From: Spirosoma endophyticum
GTDB lineage: Bacteria > Bacteroidota > Bacteroidia > Cytophagales > Spirosomataceae
Assembly (NCBI RefSeq): GCF_900112365.1
Contig: NZ_FOLQ01000003.1
Location: 62,001 to 126,000, forward strand
Length of the DNA stretch: 64,000 nucleotides
Direction of reading: 5' to 3'
Positions 41,854 to 51,782 of the stretch are shown piece by piece. Both the position numbers and the translations under genes were made by a program. Under the pieces are notes generated by a model that saw only the letters and a program-made list of their open reading frames with translations, made no database searches and was not told where the DNA came from. How positions within the stretch are numbered: position 1 is the first letter of the stretch; every line of letters begins with the position of its first letter.

Positions 41854-43182
41854 ATGAACGTACTGACTAATAAACCTCTCGAAAAACTTAATGTGCTCAG
41901 TTTTAAAGGTATTCAGATGCGTACCTTCCACATTACGTGGTTAACTTTCTTCGTCTGCTTTTTTGGCTGGTTTGGGCTGGCTCCGCTAATGCCCGCCGTC
42001 CGCGCTGATCTGGGCTTAACCAAACCCCAAATCGGGAACATCATCATTGCCGCCGTATCAGCTACCATTTTTGCCCGACTGATTGTCGGTAAACTGTGCG
42101 ATACGTGGGGCCCACGCAAAACCTACACGGCACTGCTCGTACTGGGCTCATTGCCGGTCATGTTCGTTGGGTTGGCGCACGATTACACGACGTTCCTGCT
42201 GTTCCGTCTGGCGATTGGTACCATTGGTGCGTCGTTCGTGATCACGCAATTTCATACGTCGATGATGTTTGCGCCAAAAATTAAAGGTACGGCCAATGCC
42301 GTAGCCGGTGGCTGGGGTAACCTGGGCGGTGGTATCACCCAATTGGCGATGCCCGTTATCATGGCCATGATCGTTGGTTTTGGCTACACGAAGCCCGAAG
42401 CCTGGCGCTTAGCCATGATTTTTCCAGGCGTCCTGATGCTCATCATGGCGTTTATCTATTATCGTTTTACGAAAGACACGCCAAACGGCAATTACCGGAA
42501 CGCCGGACCGGACGAAATTAGCTATTCGGCTGTAAAGGCTGAAAAAGTAAGTTTTGGCAAAGCAGTTTCTGATATTCGTGTATGGGCTTTGGCACTGGCG
42601 TATGGCTGCTGCTTTGGCATGGAAATTACGTTCGATGGCGTGGCTGCGCTCTACTTTTTCGATAACTTCAAGCTCGGAGAAACGCAGGCCGGTTTCTGGG
42701 CCATGCTCTTTGGCGGCATGAACATTTTCGCCCGCGCACTCGGCGGTATCGTTGCCGATAAAGTGGGAAATAAGTACGGTATGCGCGGTAAAGGAATCCT
42801 TCTGGCAGGTATGTTGGTGCTGGAAGGTGCTGGCATCATGCTGTTCGCTCAGGCGGGTAATCTGCCGATGGCGATTCTGGCGATGATCACCTTCGCGCTG
42901 TTCCTGAAAATGTCGAACGGCAGTACGTATGCCATTGTGCCCTTTGTAAACCCCAAAGCTGTGGGCGTCATCTCGGGCGTTGTGGGTGCAGGCGGCAACG
43001 TTGGCGGTATGCTGATGGGCTTCCTGTTCAAATCGCAGTCGATCAGTTACGGACAGGCTTTTCTATACATTGGCTGTATCGTAGCCGTTATCGGCGTCTT
43101 ACTCTTCCTGGTCAACTTCGGTAAAGCCATCGTGGTCGAACCCGCCGAAGCCGAACTTCAATCAATGATGAATTATGAATGA
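41854..43182 (+). CDS. narK: Nitrate/nitrite MFS transporter
   Basis: A 442-residue, 12-helix major facilitator of the NarK/NasA group. The first nitrate signature reads AVAGGWGNLGGGITQ in helix 5 and the second GAGGNVGGMLMGFLF in helix 11; substrate Arg residues lie in FARLIVGKL (helix 2) and the helix-8 region. As it stands next to an assimilatory reductase it should import nitrate. The symbol nasA is equally usable. The C-terminal MMNYE is encoded by the inverted repeat that overlaps the stop codon. Confidence 0.92.
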   Translation: MNVLTNKPLEKLNVLSFKGIQMRTFHITWLTFFVCFFGWFGLAPLMPAVRADLGLTKPQIGNIIIAAVSATIFARLIVGKLCDTWGPRKTYTALLVLGSLPVMFVGLAHDYTTFLLFRLAIGTIGASFVITQFHTSMMFAPKIKGTANAVAGGWGNLGGGITQLAMPVIMAMIVGFGYTKPEAWRLAMIFPGVLMLIMAFIYYRFTKDTPNGNYRNAGPDEISYSAVKAEKVSFGKAVSDIRVWALALAYGCCFGMEITFDGVAALYFFDNFKLGETQAGFWAMLFGGMNIFARALGGIVADKVGNKYGMRGKGILLAGMLVLEGAGIMLFAQAGNLPMAILAMITFALFLKMSNGSTYAIVPFVNPKAVGVISGVVGAGGNVGGMLMGFLFKSQSISYGQAFLYIGCIVAVIGVLLFLVNFGKAIVVEPAEAELQSMMNYE

Positions 43183-43224
43183 TAAATGGTTCTTGCGCTA
43201 GTCTATCATTCATAGTTTATCATT
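43164..43224. repeat. Heptad inverted repeat between narK and nas
   Basis: Arms 43164-43184 and 43204-43224 pair at 19 of 21 positions, the two exceptions being G-T pairs, around a 19-base loop. The words are AATGATG, AATTATG and AATGATA. It spans the narK stop codon (43180-43182) and ends eight bases before the GTG start of the next gene. Confidence 0.85.
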
Positions 43225-43231
43225 CAAAAAC

Positions 43232-46200
43232 GTGACTCACCAAACTACCTGTTGTTATTGTGGCGTTGGCTGTGGAATCGTAGTCAAACAGGAGCGGAAT
43301 GGGCAATTGAGCCTGGAAGGAGATGCACAACACCCTTCGAGCAAGGGCATGCTTTGCTCAAAGGGCATGAATTTGCACTATACGGTCATGGATCAGTCCG
43401 ATCGGTTGCTGTATCCACAGATGCGGCTCAATCGGTCGATGCCAATGCAACGGGTGAGCTGGGATGCGGCTCTGGAGCGTACGGCGGCTGTTTTTAAAAC
43501 ATTTATTCAGAAATATGGCCCAGATTCCGTCGCGTTTTACGTATCGGGGCAGTGCCTGACCGAAGAATATTATCTGGTCAATAAGCTCATCAAAGGGTTT
43601 ATCGGCTCAAACAATATCGATACCAACTCCCGGCTCTGCATGAGTTCGGCGGTGGTTGGCTACAAGCTCGCGCTGGGCGAAGACTCGGTACCGGTTTGTT
43701 ACGACGATATCGAAGAAGCCGATCTGTTTTTTGTGGAAGGGGCGAATCCGGCCTGGTGCCACCCGATTCTCTGGCGACGGATCGAAGCGCACAAAGCCGC
43801 CAATCCGGATGTCAAAATCATTTGTATTGACCCTCGGAAGACCGACACCGCCCGCTCCTCAGACTTGCATTTACCGCTGCGTCCCGGCACCGACATTGTG
43901 CTGAACAACGCTATCGGGAGACTGCTAATTGAGAACGGCGACATTGATATCGACTTTATAACAAATCATGCAGACGGTTTTTCGGCCTATCGGGAACAGG
44001 TGACGATCCGTTCGGTTAAGGAAGCAGCCGAAATATGTGGCGTTCCTGCAAGCGATATTCGCACAGCCGCTGAATGGATTGGCCGTTCGAAAGGGTTTCT
44101 GTCACTCTGGACGATGGGTCTGAACCAGTCGGTGATTGGCGTGAACAAAAACCTGTCGCTGATTAACCTTCACCTGATTACCGGACGTATCGGCAAACCC
44201 GGCAACGGCCCTTTTTCACTCACTGGTCAACCGAACGCAATGGGTGGCCGCGAAACGGGTGGGCTGGCGAACGTATTGCCCGCCCATCGCGACGTAACGA
44301 ATGCCGCCCATCGTGCCGAAGTTGAAGCGTTCTGGAACAGCCCGGTCAAAATTGCTTCCAAACCTGGCCTGACTGCTACCGAAATGTTCGAGGCTCTGGC
44401 CGACGATCGATCGGGCGACGCTTCGCTGAAAGCCATCTGGATTATTAATACAAATCCGTTGGTGAGTATGCCAGATTTGAATGTTGCCGAAAAAGCATTG
44501 AAAAATGCGCGTTTCGTCGTCGTCCAGGACGTATCGAGTCGGGCTGATACGGTGCAGTTTGCCGACGTAGTGCTTCCGGCTGCGGCCTGGCTCGAAAAAG
44601 AAGGTACTATGACCAACGCCGAGCGTCGGATTGCCTATTTGCCGAAAGTGCTTGCTGCTCCCGGCGAAGCACTCCCCGATGCCGAAATCATCTGGCGTTT
44701 CGCGCAGAAAATGGGCTTTGGGGGCGATTTTGATTACGCTAACGCATCGGAAGTTTATCAGGAATACACCCGAATTACCGCTGGAACCAACGTCGACGTA
44801 ACGGGCGTGAGTTATGAGTTACTGAAGAAAAAACGTACTATCCAGTGGCCTTATCCGGCAGAGGGAAAAGGGCGCGGAGCAGAGGGTCTGTCAGGTGTTG
44901 GTACGAAGCGATTATTTACCGACCATAAATTTTATACACCGAATCAACGGGCGCAGATTCACGCGGTGCCTGACGAAAATACATCCGAACCGGTTGATGA
45001 GGCCTTTCCGCTCGTCTTAACCACCGGTCGTATCCGTGACCAGTGGCACACCATGACCAAAACGGGCCGGGTTGCCAAACTGAATCAGCACATTCCGCAA
45101 CCGTTCCTGCAAATTCATCCCGATGATGCCAAAGCCCGCCATATTCAGGAAGGGCAGTTAGTGGAAGTGCGCGGTCGCCGGGGCGAGGTACGGGTGAAAG
45201 CGCAACTAACCGACGACGTACGACCGGGGCTCTGTTTCCTGCCGATGCATTGGGGCAAGGTCTCAGCCGGCGCTCCGGGGAATAGTAATCTGAATCGGGC
45301 GAACAACCTGACGAATTCGCTCGTTGACCCGCGTTCCAAAGAGCCCGATTTTAAGTTCTCGGCGGTTGAGGTTGTTCTGTATCGGAAACCCATTGAGAAA
45401 ATAATCATTATCGGCGCTGGTTCGGCGGGTTTAGGCTTCATTAACACGTATCGCTCGCTAAATAGTGACGAAGAAATTCACGTCTTTTCGAAAGAAATAT
45501 ACCCGTTCTACAACCGGGTTTTGCTGCCCGATTACATCAGTGGCGAGCAGACATGGGAGCAGCTGGTCAAATTGCGTGAAGATCAGTTTGACGAGGCCAA
45601 CATCATTGTTCACAAAGGCGTAGGCATTGCGCATATCGACCGAAAAGCGAAGGTCGTAACGGACAGCAATGGCCTAGAACATCAATACGACAAGATTCTA
45701 ATTGGTACCGGAAGCCGGGCCTTTATGCCCAAAGGCGTACCGCGACTGCCAGGGATTTTCAATATGCGCTCCCGGTTGGATGCCGATGCATTGAAGCCGT
45801 TTCTTGATGTCGAAACCCCACAGGCTGTGGTAGTTGGTGGTGGCTTGCTGGGTCTGGAATTGGCGGCTTCGCTACGTCAGATTGGCGTTCGTGTGGCGTT
45901 GATTCATCGGTCGGGGCGATTTATGGAGCGTCAGCTTGACCCACTTGCCAGTGAGTTGCTTTATCTGGAACTGCTGGATCGGGGTATTGATGTGTATTTC
46001 AACGAAGAAGTCCAGACGTTTGCCGGAACCACCCGACTCGAAAGCGTCACGTTAAAATCGGGTCGAAAACTTCCCTGTCAGGTGGTCGTGATGGCTATCG
46101 GGACGGAACCCAATATCGAACTGGCACGTACGGCCGGCCTTACCTGCAACCGGGGCGTGGTTGTGAATGATTACCTGCAAACCTCTGATCCAGACATTTT

Positions 46201-46773
46201 TGCGGCTGGCGAAGTGGCCCAATGGAATGGTCAGATGTGGGGCGTTACGTTGGCGGCTGAGCAACAAGCCGAAACAGCTGCTCGCTTTTTGGGCGGTGAT
46301 ATTTCACAACCCTACCGTGGAAGCCTGTCGATGAATATTCTGAAAATGGAAGGCTTACATCTGTGCAGCATCGGCATCGCCGAAGTACCGCCGAATAATG
46401 CCAGCTACGAGGAAATTATCTTTATTGACAAAGCGAAACGCTACTACAAGAAGTGCATCGTTCACGGCGACAAACTGGTGGGGGCGATATTGATTGGTGA
46501 TAAAAATGAATTTGCCGACTTCCGCAATCTAATTGCAAACGGTATTGAACTGTCTGACAAACGACTTGGGCTCTTGCGGGCCAATAAAAAAGTTAATCCT
46601 GTAGAGGGCAAACTCGTTTGTTCCTGCAACACGGTTGGACAGGGGAATCTGGAACGTGCGATCCAGGCCGGTTGTACTGATTTTCAGCAACTGTGCCAGA
46701 AAACTGGCGCCGGAACCGGCTGTGGCTCCTGCCGACCGGAAGTACGGAGTATTTTGGAGAGAATGTCATTGGT

Positions 46774-46792
<19 letters not shown>
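43232..46792 (+). CDS. Fused assimilatory nitrate reductase with NirB-like FAD/[2Fe-2S] module
   Basis: An 1186-residue enzyme with a GTG start. Residues 1-~725 are a molybdopterin (bis-MGD) nitrate reductase of the NasA/NarB type: [4Fe-4S] ligands C7, C10, C14 and C42, then NIDTNSRLCMSSAVVGYK (Mo-ligand region, with the Cys), GPFSLTGQPNAMGGRE, and the C-terminal molydop-binding domain (LTTGRIRDQWHTMTKTGR). Residues ~725-1110 are a pyridine-nucleotide oxidoreductase (IIGAGSAGLGFI, VVGGGLLGLELAASL). Residues ~1125-1180 are a BFD-type [2Fe-2S] domain (VCSCNTVGQG, GTGCGSC). The fusion would pass NAD(P)H electrons directly to the molybdenum centre. A heptad array encodes the linker at residues ~542-556. 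Confidence 0.92.
44857..44891. repeat. Heptad array inside the nitrate reductase gene
   Basis: Five 7-bp units (GGCAGAG, GGAAAAG, GGCGCGG, AGCAGAG, GGTCTGT). The encoded stretch PAEGKGRGAEGLSG falls in a variable loop of the reductase domain just before its last subdomain. Confidence 0.65.
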
Positions 46793-46859
<67 letters not shown>

Positions 46860-46865
46860 CATACC

Positions 46866-48323
46866 ATGCGCGACTACTATAACGTAAAAGTCAACCTGCC
46901 CGCCGGGATTGTGTCGCCCGGTACGCTGCAAACGGTGTTAAAACTGGCCTACGACGCTAAAGTGCGGACTGTACGATTTGGGGCACGTCAGCAGTTGCTA
47001 ATGACTGTACATTACGAAGACATGCGGTTTCTGGAAAAAGATCTGAAGCAACAGCTGATTAGCTACGAAGTTAATACGGAGCAATACCCGAATATCATCA
47101 GTTCGTACTGTGGTGAGGAGGTGTTTCGTACGGGAGCGTGGCTACGCGAGAGTGAATACCATACCGTACTGGATCAGTTTGATTATCAGCCTCGATTGAA
47201 GGTAAACCTGTCGGATTTTAACCAGAGTTTTACGCCATTTTTTACGGGTAATCTTAATTTTATTGCCTCTCCAGATCCTCATTTCTGGCATCTGTATGTT
47301 CGCCCGAAACAGAGCAATACGTTGTTTCACTGGCCGGAGCTGATTTATACAAACGACCTTGGCCGACTCGCCAAAGCCGTAGAAGAGGCAATGCTGGATC
47401 AGGGTTACCACGATGAAGATACAATCCATAAAGCTGTTACGTCGGGGCAAACGTTCATTACACAACCATCTACTCAGGAGGTTGAGTTGCCGGAATTTTC
47501 GCTGCCCTACTATGAAGGATTTAACCGCTACGGACAGCGTTCATGGTTGGGGCTTTACCGCCGGGATGAACAGTTTTCGATTGCATTTTTGCTGGAAGTC
47601 TGTGCGTTATGCCTGAAGACACGTATCGGCGAGTTGTGTACGACGCCCTGGAAGTCGCTTATTATCAAAGGAATTGAAGAAAAAGATCGGGCTACCTGGT
47701 CCTATATTCTGGGAAAACATAACGTCAACGTTCGCCATGCCGCCAACGAATTAGCCTGGCAAACAGAAGACAATACGTCCGATGGAACGCAGCTGAAAAA
47801 TTACGTACTGCGGTATTTTGAAAAAAATGATACACGCACGTTTGGTTTATGTTTTGGGGTACAAACACGACCTAAATCGGAAGTTTTTGGCTCAATATTG
47901 ATTCGAAAACGATCACTGCTACGTATCGGCCAATTAGCGCTGGTTAGTGTTTACGATCTGTATTTTACCGAGGATTTCAACCCCAATAGCCGGGCATATC
48001 ATTTGTTTGAAAAGGGCCTTTTTAAGTTGCATGTACCGAATCAGATCAATCGGTTGTGCCGCCAGTTCAGCACTCGGCGTGCGAAGGAAAGCGTAGACGT
48101 AAATCCCCCAGAGGTAGAAAAGCCGGAGCCCATTTCTGCTGGAATTACGACGGTGCATCAATGTCCACATTGCTTTACGGTTTATGACGAGCAATACGGT
48201 GATCTTCGGAACTGTATTCCTGCCGGTACACCCTTCTATGACTTACCCGCTACGTATACTTGCTCAACCTGCGACGCCCCCAAAGCGGATATGCGGGAGA
48301 TACAGGTAGAGCTTATAAATTAA
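46866..48323 (+). CDS. Rubredoxin-tailed nitrite/sulfite-reductase-like protein without siroheme ligands
   Basis: A 485-residue protein. The N-terminal ~90 residues look like the ferredoxin-like half-domain of nitrite/sulfite reductases (VKVNLPAGIVSPGTLQTVLKL, ARQQLLMTVHYEDM), with a second related half near residues 240-310 (TTPWKSLIIKGIEE). I do not see the C-x5-C/C-x3-C ligand pattern of siroheme-[4Fe-4S] enzymes. The C-terminus is a rubredoxin (CPHC near residue 427 and CSTCDAPK near 467). A plausible role is electron delivery to the nitrate reductase or NirB. The start at 46866 is chosen because the in-frame codons upstream (from 46782) are the tandem repeat. Confidence 0.78.
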   Translation: MRDYYNVKVNLPAGIVSPGTLQTVLKLAYDAKVRTVRFGARQQLLMTVHYEDMRFLEKDLKQQLISYEVNTEQYPNIISSYCGEEVFRTGAWLRESEYHTVLDQFDYQPRLKVNLSDFNQSFTPFFTGNLNFIASPDPHFWHLYVRPKQSNTLFHWPELIYTNDLGRLAKAVEEAMLDQGYHDEDTIHKAVTSGQTFITQPSTQEVELPEFSLPYYEGFNRYGQRSWLGLYRRDEQFSIAFLLEVCALCLKTRIGELCTTPWKSLIIKGIEEKDRATWSYILGKHNVNVRHAANELAWQTEDNTSDGTQLKNYVLRYFEKNDTRTFGLCFGVQTRPKSEVFGSILIRKRSLLRIGQLALVSVYDLYFTEDFNPNSRAYHLFEKGLFKLHVPNQINRLCRQFSTRRAKESVDVNPPEVEKPEPISAGITTVHQCPHCFTVYDEQYGDLRNCIPAGTPFYDLPATYTCSTCDAPKADMREIQVELIN

Positions 48324-48396
48324 ATGTCTCTTAAAGTGCTGGCGTGACGTGTTGGCATAAGAGAGATATTTGCCGGAAAATTTCTATTATTAAGGT

Positions 48397-48792
48397 GTGA
48401 CTCGTCATACCAACGACCTTAAGCAGCAAGTCGAACGCATTCTGCATTGGGAACAATCGTCCCACTGGCGTTCGCGCGATTTTGCGCACTTGAGTGAACT
48501 CGTGTTTACCTATACCAATCGGCACGTAGACGCTCGTGATTTACAGTTATTCTGGACGTCTTCTTCCATTCCCTCACAATCCGTACTGGATTCGCTTGCC
48601 TGCTATGCTGACTACGCGGATTGGAATGATTTCTGCAGTCGAAATTATTATGGTGAAGTCGCTACCGACGAAGAAATAACGACGCTTCGCGCGCCCATTC
48701 GGGAAATCCCGGTAAAGTGGGTCCTTGTAATCTGCTGGTTCTCGGTGCTGGCGTCGATACTGGTGGCTATTTTGTTAGTCTTGAATCGATAA
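48397..48792 (+). CDS. Hypothetical protein with C-terminal transmembrane helix
   Basis: A 131-residue protein, GTG start. Residues ~1-95 are hydrophilic and contain the pattern SQSVLDSLACYADYADWNDF, which resembles a small helical N-terminal module (PS-x2-TLD-x-LA-x-F-x-GY-x-x-W-x-x-F) that I have seen in several uncharacterised Bacteroidota proteins. One transmembrane helix closes the protein (VKWVLVICWFSVLASILVAILL), leaving the module in the cytoplasm. The function is unknown. It follows the nitrate island by 73 bp, and a weak TCTCTTA/TAAGAGA inverted repeat (48327-48367) lies in between. Confidence 0.6.
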   Translation: MTRHTNDLKQQVERILHWEQSSHWRSRDFAHLSELVFTYTNRHVDARDLQLFWTSSSIPSQSVLDSLACYADYADWNDFCSRNYYGEVATDEEITTLRAPIREIPVKWVLVICWFSVLASILVAILLVLNR

Positions 48793-48864
48793 ACGATTCG
48801 CCATTGTCCAGCGTTATTGATCTATATTTCTGATACAAGAACCATAACTAATTCAAACGACCGA

Positions 48865-51693
48865 ATGGTACGTTTTTCTTTATGCCTGAGCCTGTTGCTC
48901 AGCGCTACGTTGGTAGTTGCGCAACCCGCGCCCAAAGCCAAATCATCAGCTACGTTAAACCTGAATAGCCCCATTCCACTCGATCCCGACGTTAAGGTTG
49001 GTAAGCTCCCGAATGGTCTGACGTACTACATTCGTAAAAATACCGAGCCGAAAAATCGCGCTGAACTCCGACTGGTCATCCGGGCCGGATCGGTGCTGGA
49101 AACCGACAATCAGCAGGGACTGGCGCACTTCATGGAGCATATGGAGTTCAATGGCACCAAGAATTTTCCGAAAAACGAACTGGTTAATTTTCTGCAATCG
49201 GCGGGGGTACGCTTTGGCGCCGATTTGAATGCCTATACGAGTTTCGACGAAACGGTTTATCAATTGCCCGTTCCGACGGATTCGGCCGATGTGTTTGTTA
49301 AGGCGTTCCAGATTCTGGAAGACTGGGCGCATAATGCAACCATCGAACCAACCGAAGTGGATAAAGAACGGGGTGTTATACTGGAAGAACGGCGGCTTGG
49401 TCGTGGCGCTGGCCAGCGGATGCGGGATCAGTATTTTCCGTTGTTGCTGAACAATTCGCAGTATTCGAAACGATTGCCAATCGGCACCGAGCAGGTACTC
49501 ACTACGTTCAAACCCGAAACGTTACGTCAGTTCTATAAAGATTGGTATCGTCCTGATCTGATGGCCGTTGTTGCCGTTGGTGATTTCGATATGAAACAGG
49601 TGGAGGGTATCATCCGGGAGAAGTTTGGCCGAATTCCAGCCGTAAAAACCCCAAAACCACGTACTGAATACGAGATTCCAGCCCATAAGGACACCAAAGT
49701 TGTTATCGTAACCGATCCTGAACAACCGAATACGGTGGTGCAGGTCATTTACAAGCGTCCGGAAATCAAGGAAAAAACGCTGAATGACTTACGCGAGAGC
49801 ATTAAGCGTGGCCTGTTCAACACCATGCTAGGCAACCGGATTCAGGAGTTGACCCAACAGGCCGATCCGCCGTTTTTGGGTGGGTATAGTAACTACAGCG
49901 ATTTTCTGGGCAATCTTGACGCCTTTACGTCTATTGCCGTCGCCAAGGAAGGGAACGTAGAACGGGCCATTCGGGCGGTGCTCAATGAGAACGCCCGCGT
50001 GAAACAGTTCGGCTTTACGCCCACTGAGTTGGCCCGTGCCAAACAGGAATTTCTGACGAACGTAGAGCAGGCTTACAGCGAACGCGACAAAACCCGATCG
50101 GCCAATTTTGTGAACGAATACGTTCAGAATTTTACGGACAAATCGCCTTACACGAGCATCGAGTTCTATTATAATTTCCTGAAGAAGGAACAAGATGGCA
50201 TCAAACTCGCAGAAGTAAATGAGCTGGTCGATCAATTTATTCACAATGACAACCGGGCCGTTATTGTGATGGCACCTGAAAAAGACAAAGCCAAACTTCC
50301 GACCGTTCCGCAAATTCTTAGCTACGTGGATGACGCAGGCAAAGGCCTGACAGCTTACGAAGATAAAACGATCGACAGTCCGTTGCTCGCTAAACAGCCC
50401 ACAGGTTCGCCGGTGGTGGATGAGAAGCAAATCAAAGATATTGGGGTAACGGAATGGACACTGAAAAATGGCGTTCGGGTTGTGCTGAAACCCACTACGT
50501 TTAAAAACGATCAGATTCTGTTTTCGGCGAGCAGTTTTGGCGGTACGTCACTGTACGACCTTACTGATTTTCAGTCGGCCCGGTTCTCGTCTACCCTGAC
50601 AGCGATGGGTGGTACGGGTGAGTACAACCAGATTCAGTTGGGTAAATTTTTGTCGGGTAAGCAGGTAAGTGTGTTCCCATTTGTGGGTGAGCTAAGTGAG
50701 GGCATCAACGGTAGCGCGGCTCCAAAAGACCTGGAAACGGCGCTCCAACTACTCTACAGCTATTTCACACAGCCGCGCAAAGACCCTGACGTAGTAAAAG
50801 GCTTCCTGTCGAATCAGCGGAGTGCCTTACAAAACCGGATCAATACGCCTACGCCACAGGGCGTTTTCCAGGACACGGTGACGGTAACGCTTGGAAACAA
50901 CAATCCCCGTCGGCAACCGCTCAAACCCGATGATCTGGCCAAAATTGATCTCGACCGGGCCCTGAATATCTATCAGGAACGCTTCGCCAATGCCGGGGAT
51001 TTTACCTTCTATTTTGTCGGTAATTTCAAGGAAGATCAACTAAAACCACTGGTAGAGAAATACCTCGGTGGTTTACCCGCGACGGATAAGAAAGAGAAAT
51101 TCAAGGATCTCGGAATTCGGATTCCATCTGGCCAAATTAGTAAAACGGTCTATCGGGGAGTTGACCCAAAGGCGTCCGTGCAACTGGTTTACAGCGGTGA
51201 TTTGATCTGGTCGCCCGAAACCACTACGCAGTTAGATGCGCTGGCCGAAGTGCTCGAAATCAAACTGATTGAAAAGCTTCGGGAAGAAGAAAGTGGCGTC
51301 TATGGCGTTGGCGCCAGTGCTGCCTACTCAAAGTATCCGGTGTCGCGCTACACGTTCCGCATCAATTTCGGTTGTGCGCCCGAAAACGTCGAAAAGCTCA
51401 TCGCCAAAACGCAGGAGTTAATCAATGATCTGAAACAGAAAGGGGCATTGCCCGCCGACATTGCCAAATTTAAAGCGGAAACCAAACGCGAAACCGAAGT
51501 TCAGTTGAAAGACAACCAGTTCTGGCTGGGCTATCTGCAAAACCAGTATTATAACGGCGACGCGCCGGACGAAGTTTTGCACGAGAGCGAGCAATTGGCC
51601 AAAGTAACCGTTGACAGCACGAAAGCAGCAGCCAATCAATATCTTGGTTCGAACTTAATCCGGCTGGTGCTCATGCCGGAGAAGAAGCAGTAA
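48865..51693 (+). CDS. Exported M16-family zinc metallopeptidase
   Basis: A 942-residue pitrilysin-like protease with a signal peptide (residues 1-20, ending LVVAQ). The inverted zinc motif HFMEH (HxxEH) lies near residue 80 in the first domain, with the distal Glu in EVDKERGVILEERR. Three further M16 domains follow; the third keeps ASSFGGTSLYDLTDFQSA but no zinc motif, the normal active/inactive arrangement of single-chain M16 enzymes. It probably degrades peptides in the periplasm. The start at 48865 (MVRFSLCLSLLLSA) is preferred to 48817, which would add a non-signal extension. Confidence 0.92.
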   Translation: MVRFSLCLSLLLSATLVVAQPAPKAKSSATLNLNSPIPLDPDVKVGKLPNGLTYYIRKNTEPKNRAELRLVIRAGSVLETDNQQGLAHFMEHMEFNGTKNFPKNELVNFLQSAGVRFGADLNAYTSFDETVYQLPVPTDSADVFVKAFQILEDWAHNATIEPTEVDKERGVILEERRLGRGAGQRMRDQYFPLLLNNSQYSKRLPIGTEQVLTTFKPETLRQFYKDWYRPDLMAVVAVGDFDMKQVEGIIREKFGRIPAVKTPKPRTEYEIPAHKDTKVVIVTDPEQPNTVVQVIYKRPEIKEKTLNDLRESIKRGLFNTMLGNRIQELTQQADPPFLGGYSNYSDFLGNLDAFTSIAVAKEGNVERAIRAVLNENARVKQFGFTPTELARAKQEFLTNVEQAYSERDKTRSANFVNEYVQNFTDKSPYTSIEFYYNFLKKEQDGIKLAEVNELVDQFIHNDNRAVIVMAPEKDKAKLPTVPQILSYVDDAGKGLTAYEDKTIDSPLLAKQPTGSPVVDEKQIKDIGVTEWTLKNGVRVVLKPTTFKNDQILFSASSFGGTSLYDLTDFQSARFSSTLTAMGGTGEYNQIQLGKFLSGKQVSVFPFVGELSEGINGSAAPKDLETALQLLYSYFTQPRKDPDVVKGFLSNQRSALQNRINTPTPQGVFQDTVTVTLGNNNPRRQPLKPDDLAKIDLDRALNIYQERFANAGDFTFYFVGNFKEDQLKPLVEKYLGGLPATDKKEKFKDLGIRIPSGQISKTVYRGVDPKASVQLVYSGDLIWSPETTTQLDALAEVLEIKLIEKLREEESGVYGVGASAAYSKYPVSRYTFRINFGCAPENVEKLIAKTQELINDLKQKGALPADIAKFKAETKRETEVQLKDNQFWLGYLQNQYYNGDAPDEVLHESEQLAKVTVDSTKAAANQYLGSNLIRLVLMPEKKQ

Positions 51694-51701
51694 AAATAGA
51701 G

Positions 51702-51766
51702 TGGTTAGTCGAGAGTTAATAGTTGCCAGTGGTTCATCCCTAACGGCTATTGATTCTCGACTGACC
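51702..51766. repeat. Heptad inverted repeat between convergent M16 and MBL-rhodanese genes
   Basis: Arms 51703-51722 and 51747-51766 pair at 17 of 20 positions, the other three being G-T pairs. The left arm and loop are a run of 7-bp words all beginning AGT (AGTGGTT, AGTCGAG, AGTTAAT, AGTTGCC, AGTGGTT), and the loop holds CCAGTGG. Confidence 0.85.
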
Positions 51767-51782
51767 TATTTTATAAAAAGGC

